DNA of 7,348 nucleotides from contig CAZSSM010000164.1 in assembly GCA_964609385.1 (NCBI GenBank), positions 1 to 7,348 of the forward strand. The letters run 5' to 3'. A program made the position numbers and the translations under genes. The notes beneath the pieces were generated by a model. That model was not told the origin of the DNA. It saw only the letters and a list, made by a program, of their open reading frames with translations, and did no database searches. Source of the stretch: CAZSSM01 sp964609385. GTDB lineage: Bacteria > Planctomycetota > Planctomycetia > Isosphaerales > Isosphaeraceae. Positions 1 through 6,900 of this stretch are shown one piece after another. Position 1 is the first letter of the stretch; every line of letters begins with the position of its first letter.

Positions 1-1475
1 GGGCCAACATCAGCGCCTACACCTTCGGCATGATGGGCTACCGCACGCCCAACATCGATCGGGTCGCCCAAGGCGGAATGATGTTCACCGATTACTACGC
101 CGAGCAGCGCTGCACGGCGGGCCGCTCAACGCTCCTGACCGGCCAGGCAACGGTTCGGACCGGAATGAGCAAGGTCGGTCTCCCGGCGGCCGACCTGGGC
201 CTGCAGAAGGAAGACCCAACGCTGGCCGAGTTGCTCAAGCCGCACGGCTACGCTACCGGCCAGTTCGGCAAAAACCACCTGGGCGACCGCAACGAGTTCC
301 TCCCCACCGTCCACGGCTTCGACGAGTTCTACGGCAACCTCTACCACCTCAACGCCGAAGAGGAGCCGGAGAACGAGGACTATCCCAAGGATCCGGCCTT
401 CCGCGAGCGGTTCGGCCCGCGCGGCGTGCTCCATAGCTTCGCCACCGACGAGGATGATCCGACGGTCGATCCCCGTTGGGGCCGCGTCGGCAAGCAGCGG
501 ATCGAGGATACCGGCCCGCTGACCAAAAAGCGGATGGAGACCGTCGACGAGGAGACCCTGGAGGCGGCCATCGATTTCATCGAGCGCAATGAAGATTCTG
601 ACATGCCTTGGTTCTGCTGGTGGAACGCCACGCGGATGCACTTCCGGACCCACGTCAAGGACGAGAACCAGGGCGTGACCGGCCTTGGCGAGTACTCTGA
701 CGGCATGGTCGAGCACGACGGTCACGTCGGCCAGTTGCTCGATACCCTCGACGAACTGGGCGTGACCGAGAACACGATCGTTATCTATACGACCGACAAC
801 GGCGTCCACATGAACACGTGGCCGGACTCGGGCATGACCCCGTTCCGCAACGAGAAGAACTCCAACTGGGAGGGCGCCTTCCGCGTCCCCGCCTTCATCC
901 GCTGGCCGGGCCAAATCGAGGCCGGGGCCGTCTCCAACGAGATCGTCTCGGGCCTCGACTGGGTCCCCACCCTGATGGCCGCCGTCGGCGAAGACGACGT
1001 CAAGGCGAAGCTCCTGGAAGGCCACCAGGTCGGCGAGATGACCTACAAGGTCCACCTCGATGGCTACAACCTGCTGCCTTACCTGACCGGCGAGGCCGAG
1101 GAATCGCCGCGCAAGGAGTTTCTATACTTCAACGATGACGGCCAGTTGGTCGGCCTCCGCTACGCCCGCTGGAAGTTCGTCTTCCTGGAGCAGCGAGCCC
1201 CCGGCACCCTCCTGATCTGGGCCAACCCGTTCACCTCGTTGCGAATTCCGAAGATCTTCGACCTCCGGACCGATCCCTATGAACGCGCTGATATCACCTC
1301 AAACACTTATTACGATTGGCTCCTCGACCGTGCCTTCCTGCTCGTGCCGGCGCAGACCTATGTGGCCCAGTTCGTCGAGACCTTCCGCGAGTATCCGCCG
1401 CGCCAGAAGCCGTCTAGCTTCAGCGTCGACCAGATCCTCGAAGCGCTCCAGGAGAACCCCGCCGGCAGCCGTTGA
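1..1475 (+). CDS. Arylsulfatase (formylglycine-dependent sulfatase), 5'-partial
   Basis: Hydrolyses sulfate esters, probably of sulfated polysaccharides or lipids, in the periplasm or outside the cell. The frame is open to the left edge. The nine codons before the first ATG (position 30) read ANISAYTFG, which in this family directly follows the N-terminal metal-binding Asp-Asp motif, so only a signal peptide and roughly the first 30-60 residues should be missing. Seen directly: the CTAGR active-site motif (C-x-A-x-R) with its Cys codon at 111-113, the residue normally converted to formylglycine; the second sulfatase signature GYATGQFGKNHLGD at 246-287 with its Lys and His; a His in NATRMHFRTH at 639-641; the metal-binding Asp-Asn of TTDNG at 795-800; and a Lys in EKNSNWEG at 855-857. 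The C-terminal 'IFDLRTDPYERAD' segment is typical of bacterial arylsulfatases. About 490 residues are visible, close to family length. It converges on the ceramidase-like gene. Substrate and subfamily cannot be told from sequence alone. Confidence 0.95.
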   Translation, partial: ANISAYTFGMMGYRTPNIDRVAQGGMMFTDYYAEQRCTAGRSTLLTGQATVRTGMSKVGLPAADLGLQKEDPTLAELLKPHGYATGQFGKNHLGDRNEFLPTVHGFDEFYGNLYHLNAEEEPENEDYPKDPAFRERFGPRGVLHSFATDEDDPTVDPRWGRVGKQRIEDTGPLTKKRMETVDEETLEAAIDFIERNEDSDMPWFCWWNATRMHFRTHVKDENQGVTGLGEYSDGMVEHDGHVGQLLDTLDELGVTENTIVIYTTDNGVHMNTWPDSGMTPFRNEKNSNWEGAFRVPAFIRWPGQIEAGAVSNEIVSGLDWVPTLMAAVGEDDVKAKLLEGHQVGEMTYKVHLDGYNLLPYLTGEAEESPRKEFLYFNDDGQLVGLRYARWKFVFLEQRAPGTLLIWANPFTSLRIPKIFDLRTDPYERADITSNTYYDWLLDRAFLLVPAQTYVAQFVETFREYPPRQKPSSFSVDQILEALQENPAGSR

Positions 1476-1510
1476 TCGGGGGACGGATCGAGAATCGACA
1501 CGTCCACAAT

Positions 1511-1539
1511 GGATCGGGACCAGGGCCGAATCCTGATCC
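1511..1539. other. Imperfect inverted repeat in the convergent gap, possible terminator
   Basis: Nine-base arms (1511-1519 and 1531-1539) pair with one G-T wobble around an 11-base loop, 36 bases after the sulfatase stop. The location between two convergent genes suits transcription termination, but no T-run follows on either strand. It is therefore a weak candidate that could also be chance in GC-rich DNA. Confidence 0.3.
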
Positions 1540-1587
1540 GCCCCGAGCCCATCGATCGGATCGAATCGGGCCGCGCCTGGCACGAGC

Positions 1588-1617
1588 CGGGCGCATCACT
1601 CGTGACGCGAATGCCCG
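1588..1617 (-). terminator. Possible hairpin terminator after the ceramidase-like gene
   Basis: Read on the - strand, a hairpin begins 2 bases after the TGA stop of the ceramidase-like gene. It has an outer 5-bp stem (CGGGC with GCCCG), a 4-base bulge on one side, and an inner 6-bp stem with one mismatch around a CTCG tetraloop. There is no T-tract, so it does not meet the usual intrinsic terminator pattern. It may mark a 3' end or be incidental. Confidence 0.25.
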
Positions 1618-1619
1618 CT

Positions 1620-2966
1620 TCAGTCCTTGGCGAATACGCGGAAGACATCGCCGATGACCTCGTCGGCCAGCGCATCGAGGGCCTGGTAGATCTCCTGCTC
1701 GGCCTCGGGGGCCAAGGGCGACATCTCAGGTTCGTATCCGCCGTACTGGTATGCCTCGGCGGTGGCAATGTATCCAATCGAGCCATTCGTGTAGCCGAGG
1801 ACGATCGGCACGGCGCGATCGGCGATGATCCGCTCGATCTCAAAGCCCATCTCGACCATCGGTTCGCCGGGCATGGTCAGGAACAAGTAGGGGCCGACCT
1901 TGAGTGCCATCAGTTCAGCCTGAACCGGCTCTCCGTCCTTGCCGGTCAGTGGGATGGTCCGCCGTGCGCAGCGGATCCGGTAGAAGTCAGCGCGCTCGTC
2001 GAGGGACTCGCGGGTGGCCGCCCCAGCGGCGGCGCGAACGACGGCGCCCCCGAGGTCGCGGCCGGCCCACTGGATGTCCGCCTCGTCTGCGCAACGGTAC
2101 GGCTCGCCGGGCAGGTTCGGCCGGATGTCGCCGGCACAGCCTTGCAGGAACATCGAGACGGTCCGACCGCTGTAGACCGATTCGACGAAGTGCTGGGCTT
2201 CGCCTGGGAAGTCAGCGCTGAGCTTCGGGTAGCCGTCCGGATAGGGCGGCGTGGCATCGTCACCCCAGGTGAAGAAACAGGGGTGGCAGACCGCATGCAT
2301 CAGCAGAGCTACAGGTGTCAACGACCGACCGTCGTCGAATCGGAGGACCTTGACGCGCGGATCGTTGGGGCCGTCCGGGTTGAGCCGGACGACGGCCTTG
2401 CCGTTGATGACCTTACGGCGGTTGATTCCGAACCGGATCACGTCCTCGGCGTAGCCGATCGAGACGGGACGCATGGCGCCGGCCGCCTCGACGGCAGCGC
2501 GGCCGACCCGTTCGGCCAAGGCATTCCGCCACTCGGCGCGGCCCTCGAAGTCAGGCCCCGAGTGATTGTGCGAGGCCGTCACCAGGATCTGCTCCGGGGG
2601 CACCTCGGCGCCCTCGGAGACAGCCTGCCGCACCGCCTCGACAACCGAATCGAACGCCGCCAAGATGTCGAGGGTCACGATCGCCGCCCGAGTCTGCCCG
2701 TCGTCCAACACGAGCACCGCAGCGCGGATCGGGTCGCGGACCCCGGAGACCGGACGCGTGTGCCCCGACGCCTCGGTCACCCCCTCGGGCGTTACGTCGA
2801 TCTTCGATGCGCCGACGTTCAGATTCGACGACACCGCGAACGTGCCGTCCTGGCCGAATGCCACCCGGCCCGGAGCAACGGACAAGCCCGCGACGACAAG
2901 CCACACAAGCATGCCTGTCTTATGACGTTTCTCTGCTGTTGGAAAAGACATCGATGTTGAGCACAT
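1620..2966 (-). CDS. Secreted neutral/alkaline ceramidase-domain hydrolase
   Basis: This 448-residue protein belongs to the neutral/alkaline non-lysosomal ceramidase N-terminal domain family (Pfam PF04734), whose characterised members cleave the amide bond of ceramide using a zinc centre. Visible motifs: SHNHSGP at residues 132-138 (His133 and His135, matching the family's HxHSGP zinc motif); the CHP motif with His228; QGCAGD at 275-280; PGE at 366-368 (Glu368, candidate zinc ligand); and GYTNGSIGYIATAEAY at 391-406, matching the conserved Tyr-containing segment. An N-terminal export signal is clear: basic KRHK at 14-17, a hydrophobic stretch from residue 19 to about 31, and a likely cleavage site AFG|Q after residue 38. 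The first ATG is chosen because a GGAG lies 6 bases upstream; the later Met6 and Met19 lack good sites. Classical bacterial neutral ceramidases are about 650 residues with an extra C-terminal domain, which is absent here, so a different amide or ester substrate is possible. It is convergent with the sulfatase. Confidence 0.9.
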   Translation of the reverse strand: MCSTSMSFPTAEKRHKTGMLVWLVVAGLSVAPGRVAFGQDGTFAVSSNLNVGASKIDVTPEGVTEASGHTRPVSGVRDPIRAAVLVLDDGQTRAAIVTLDILAAFDSVVEAVRQAVSEGAEVPPEQILVTASHNHSGPDFEGRAEWRNALAERVGRAAVEAAGAMRPVSIGYAEDVIRFGINRRKVINGKAVVRLNPDGPNDPRVKVLRFDDGRSLTPVALLMHAVCHPCFFTWGDDATPPYPDGYPKLSADFPGEAQHFVESVYSGRTVSMFLQGCAGDIRPNLPGEPYRCADEADIQWAGRDLGGAVVRAAAGAATRESLDERADFYRIRCARRTIPLTGKDGEPVQAELMALKVGPYLFLTMPGEPMVEMGFEIERIIADRAVPIVLGYTNGSIGYIATAEAYQYGGYEPEMSPLAPEAEQEIYQALDALADEVIGDVFRVFAKD

Positions 2967-2972
2967 GGCGAA

Positions 2973-2977
2973 CTCCG
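2973..2977 (-). promoter_or_regulatory. Ribosome binding site of the ceramidase-like gene
   Basis: CGGAG on the - strand, six bases before the ATG at 2964-2966. It decides the start in favour of the first of three in-frame ATGs (codons 1, 6 and 19). Confidence 0.65.
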
Positions 2978-3126
2978 ATGAGGTTGATTAGGGGTCACGG
3001 TTCGATGCCCGACCGGCACGACGATGGAGCGGGCCCGACGTCCCGATTCGCGGGATCGTACCGGATCACCGTTCCCCTGTCGACGTCTCACCGCCGATCG
3101 GCGAGGCGAACCCCAGTTCGTATTAT

Positions 3127-3154
3127 CTTATATGAAATTCATTATTTTTGCCAA
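3127..3154 (-). promoter_or_regulatory. Candidate sigma70-type promoter for the ceramidase-like gene
   Basis: On the - strand, TTGGCA (3149-3154, 5 of 6 matches to TTGACA) is followed after 16 bases by TATAAG (3127-3132, 5 of 6 matches to TATAAT). The pair lies in an AT-rich island (about 3119-3171) that stands out from the GC-rich surroundings. It sits just downstream of the VOC gene stop and about 160 bases upstream of the ceramidase ATG, predicting a leader of roughly 150 nt. AT-rich DNA produces such matches easily, and planctomycete promoters are poorly defined, so this is a hypothesis. Confidence 0.4.
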
Positions 3155-3171
3155 AATAGACATGAACTGAA

Positions 3172-3684
3172 TCAGGATTCGTTGCCGCACACGCTGGCAC
3201 CTTCGCCTTGGTCCGCCGAGGCGAAGAAGGATGAGGCGCGGCGGTCGATCTCTTCGGGCGTCAGATCTTCGATGCGACTGGCCATCGACCAGACGTGGCC
3301 GAACGGGTCGCGGAGCTTGCCGTAGCGATCGCCCCAGAAGGTGTCCATCAGCGGCATCACGACCTCTGCTCCCGCCTCGACGGCCCGGGCGAAGGAGGCG
3401 TCGACGTCCTCGACATACATGTGGATGGAGACTGCGGACGAACCGCCCTCCTGCGGTCCCAACGCGCCCCACTCGGGGAACTCGTCGACCAGGAACAGCC
3501 GCGAATCTCCGACCTCCAGAGCACAGTGCAACACCTTGCCGGTGCCGGCCATCATTTGCCGCCCCAACTCGACCGCCCCGAAGGCCGACTCATAGAACCG
3601 GACCGCCTCGGCGGACGAGCGCACGATCAGGTGCGGGGTCAGTGTGTGGTGGCCGACTGGAATCGGCGAAACGACTTGGCTCAT
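3172..3684 (-). CDS. VOC-family (glyoxalase/PhnB-like) protein
   Basis: A 170-residue cytoplasmic protein of the vicinal oxygen chelate superfamily (COG2764 PhnB-like group), built from two beta-alpha-beta-beta-beta halves. The first half covers about residues 14-70 (TPHLIVRSSAEAVRFYESAFGA at 16-37 is the typical opening strand and helix). The second covers about residues 84-135 (HMYVEDVDASFARAVEAGA at 88-106). The FWGDRYGKLRDPFGHVWSMA stretch at 116-135, followed by the EDLTPEEIDRR tail at 139-149, is characteristic of this group. Family members bind metals or small molecules and include glyoxalases, dioxygenases and resistance proteins; which reaction applies here cannot be assigned. The residues after about 150 are a low-complexity polar tail. 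The start is supported by GGAGG nine bases upstream. It sits between the terminator of the large repeat gene and a separate promoter for the ceramidase-like gene, so it is probably transcribed alone. Confidence 0.92.
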   Translation of the reverse strand: MSQVVSPIPVGHHTLTPHLIVRSSAEAVRFYESAFGAVELGRQMMAGTGKVLHCALEVGDSRLFLVDEFPEWGALGPQEGGSSAVSIHMYVEDVDASFARAVEAGAEVVMPLMDTFWGDRYGKLRDPFGHVWSMASRIEDLTPEEIDRRASSFFASADQGEGASVCGNES

Positions 3685-3693
3685 GAATCAAAG

Positions 3694-3698
3694 CCTCC
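3694..3698 (-). promoter_or_regulatory. Ribosome binding site of the VOC gene
   Basis: GGAGG on the - strand, nine bases before the ATG at 3682-3684. This is the strongest Shine-Dalgarno match in the window. Upstream, between here and the terminator at 3814, I see only a weak AT-rich patch (about 3768-3776, TATTAT on the - strand) that could be a -10 element. It has no good -35 partner. Confidence 0.75.
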
Positions 3699-3813
3699 GA
3701 GGTCTTCAGGCGATCGATCCGATGGGACGAGACACTGAAATCCCGTCCACCTCCCGGCGGGATCGGAGATAATATCGGCCTGAATCGTCGGGGGCTTGAC
3801 ACCGAGCCGGACG

Positions 3814-3845
3814 AAAAACGGGCCCCGCGATACCGCGGAGCCCGT
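3814..3845 (-). terminator. Rho-independent terminator of the beta-helix repeat gene
   Basis: Read on the - strand, 12-base arms (3834-3845 and 3818-3829) pair completely with a single T-G wobble around the tetraloop GTAT. They are followed at once by a run of five T (3814-3818, the first T closing the stem). It lies 63 bases past the TAA stop at 3909-3911. There is no T-run on the other side, so it acts in one direction, isolating the repeat gene from the VOC gene. Confidence 0.88.
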
Positions 3846-3870
3846 CGGACGATCTGGATCGGCTGTCCTG

Positions 3871-3892
3871 CGCGGGATCGGGAGATCCCGCG
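3871..3892. repeat. Perfect 9-bp hairpin between the repeat gene stop and its terminator
   Basis: CGCGGGATC and GATCCCGCG flank a 4-base loop. The hairpin is 16 bases beyond the stop codon and 25 bases before the terminator stem. It has no T-run of its own. It could protect the mRNA 3' end or act as a backup pause site. Confidence 0.6.
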
Positions 3893-3908
3893 AGGTCGGG
3901 GCCAGGCC

Positions 3909-6900
3909 TTAGGCGATGGGCAGGCCCGAGCCGAGGTTGCCCGGCAGGATGGTCCGGAAGTCGCCGCCGGGCCGCGTATCGAAGTTGCCGTCCAGGGCGA
4001 CGCCTCGGATGTCGCGGACGAGATCGGTGACGATCAGTTCCAGGGAGACGAACGGCGAGGTCTCGAACAGGGTCAGGAGGCGGACCTGATTGGCCGGACC
4101 CGACGGATCGAACGCGATCTCAAGGATCGGGTTGATGAAGTCGTCGTCGGTCCCAAAGATCAGGTCACTCCCCGGGTTGATCAGGACGTAGTGGCTCTGA
4201 TTGCGCACCGAATCGGAGTTCATCGGGTTACTGAAGACGACGTCGACGAACCGGGTCCCGATACGCTGGGCATCGACGACCAGAGGCGCCAGGGTCACGT
4301 CCAGCCCGCTGGAAATCTCCGAGGTGAACTGGGTCGTGAACGGTCCGGAGCCGCCGGGGACCTGGAGCGTTGCGGTGGCCGTGATGACTTCGGTCACGTT
4401 CAGGGGGCCGACTTCTAGAGAGAACGCGGCGAAGCCCGAGCTATTCGTCACAATCGTGACGGCCCCTTGGAACGTCTTGGCCTCAGGGGCGATGACCGCT
4501 CCGTTGCTGAACACCTCGATCCGGTACTGCTCGTTGGCCAAGCCCTGGAAGGTCCCGCTGATCGCGGTCCCGTTGATCGTGGCCACCGCCGAGATCAACG
4601 TGGGAGCCGGCGGACCGCCCTCGGTGTCGATGCCCAACGCACCGTTGTCGAAGATCGCGTTGGACAGGAACGCATTGGCCAAAGGACCGGTCCGGATCCC
4701 GGTCCCGCCGTTGAAGGCGATCACGTTGCCCGAGCCGGGAACCACGCCGCCGATCGTGTTGCCGGTGCTCAGATCCCCGATCTCCACACCGTTGCCGATG
4801 TTGCCCAGGGGGAGCGTTCCGGTGATGTCGGTCCCGATGAAATTGCCCAGCACCTGATTGCTCTGTGCGTCGGCCAGCAAGATCCCCGTGCCGTTGCTCG
4901 AGATCACGTTCCGCGCCCCGGGAGTCGTTCCCCCCACGATGTTGCCCATCGCACCCTGACCGATCCCAATCCCTTCATCCGCGTTGGCCAAGGCCAGCGT
5001 CCCGGTCACATCGGTCCCGACCAGGTTGCCCAAAATGCTGTTGTTGTTCCCGCCCACAAGAATGCCATCGCTGACATTCCCACTGACCAGGTTCCCCTCC
5101 CCTGTGCCGGTGCCACCGATCTGATTGTTCGACCCGAGCACGATCACTCCGGCGAAGCCGTTGCCCAAGGCCGAGGTGCCTTCCACATCGGTGCCGATCC
5201 GGTTCCCCACGACCGTGTTGGCGTCCGACGTGACGAAGACCCCGCTGTTGCCATTGCCCGAGATCAGGTTGGTTGCGCCCGACGCCGAGCCGCCGATCAC
5301 GTTGCCAGTTCCCGGCCCCACAGCGACCCCAAAGATGCCGTTGGCCAAGGCGGTCATCCCATCGGCGGTCGTTCCGATGACGTTACCCTGGACCAGGTTA
5401 CTGGAGCCTTCGATGTCGATCCCGTCATCGACGTTGCCCGAGATCACGTTGCCGGCGCCGACATCGCCGATGATATTGCCGGTGCTCAAAGCATCGATGA
5501 GGATCCCGTCGACGGCGTTCCCCAAGGGGGCCATCCCATTGATGTCGGTTCCGATGAAGTTGCCCTGGATCTGCGTGCCGGTCGCCTCGGACAAGAAAAT
5601 CCCCTGATCCCCGTTGCCCGAGATCACGTTCCGCGCTCCGGGATCCGAGCCGCCGATGAGGTTATCCGAGGCGCCGCCGACAGCGATCCCGTCGTCGATG
5701 TTGCCCAAGGCGAGCGTTCCGGTCACATCGGTCCCGACCAAGTTCCCCAACACGATGTTGTCGTCACCACCGATCTGAATGCCGTCCTCGCCGTTGCCCG
5801 AGATCACGTTGGACTCACCCGAGTCGGCACCACCGATCCGATTCATCGCGCCCCCGAGGATGACCCCCGAGGTGGCGTTGCCCAAAGCCAACGTCCCGGT
5901 CGTGTCGGTCCCGATCCGGTTGCCGATCACCGTGTTGCCATCGGCCAGCAGCAGGACGCCGAACCCGCCGTTGCCCGAGATCAGGTTCATCGTCCCGGCT
6001 GCCGAGCCGCCGATCGTGTTGCCGGTGCCGGCGTCGACGAAGACGCCGCCCAACATGTTGCCCAGGGTCGCCGTCCCGTCGGTGTCGGTCCCGATCCGAT
6101 TGCCCAGCACCTGGTTGTCGCCCGTGCTGATCGAGACGCCGAAAACGTCATTGCCCGAGATCAGGTTGCCGGCGCCCATGACCGAGCCGCCGATCGTGTT
6201 GCCGGTGCCGGCGTTGACGGCGACCCCATTGAAGGCGTTGCCCAGATCCGCCGTCCCGTTGAGGTCGGTCCCGATCAGGTTCCCCTGAACTGTGTTCTCG
6301 GATCCGTCGACCTCGATCCCATTGGCGCCGTTGCCGGAAATGACGTTGCCGGAGTTCGCACTGATCCCGCCGATGGTATTGCCCGTCGCATTGTCATCGA
6401 TCAAGATCCCCTCAGCGCCGTTGCCCAGGGCCGAGAGGCCGTCGGCGGTCGTGCCGATACGGTTGCCGGCGATGACGCTGCTCGACCCGTCGATCTCGAT
6501 GCCATCGCCGAGGTTGCCCGAGATCAGATTGCCAGCACCCGGAGACGTCCCCCCGATGGTGGTGTCGGCGCTCAAGGCATCGACGACGATCCCGTCGCCG
6601 ATGTTGCCCAGGGCGAGCATGCCCGTCACATCCGTACCGATGAAATTGCCCAGAATTTGTGTGCTTTGAGCGTCCGAGAGCAGGATCCCCGTGCCGTTGC
6701 CGGAGATCAGATTGCGGGAGCCGACCGTTGTCCCACCCACGATGTTGCCCGTGGCGCCCTGGCCGATCGCGAGTCCCTCATCGACGTTGCCGAGGGCCAG
6801 CGTCCCCGTCGCGTCGGTCCCGATCAGGTTCCCCTGAATCGTGTTGTCGTCGCCGCCGATCAGCACGCCGTCGATGAGGTTGCCCGAGACCAGGTTCCCC

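Noticed and set aside
126..1055. Open frame of 309 codons on the - strand, opposite the sulfatase
   Set aside because: It is a shadow of the sulfatase, which carries the complete catalytic signature set on the + strand.
1509..2960. Open frame of 483 codons on the + strand, opposite the ceramidase-like gene
   Set aside because: The - strand frame has all ceramidase-family motifs, a signal peptide and a ribosome binding site. The + strand translation shows no recognisable domain and is rich in Arg, Asp and Gly as expected from antisense of GC-rich coding DNA.
2967..3325. Possible small genes in the gap upstream of the ceramidase-like gene
   Set aside because: The frames here extend from shadows in neighbouring genes, lack ribosome binding sites and have Arg/Ser/Pro-rich translations. 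The gap itself is only 205 bases.
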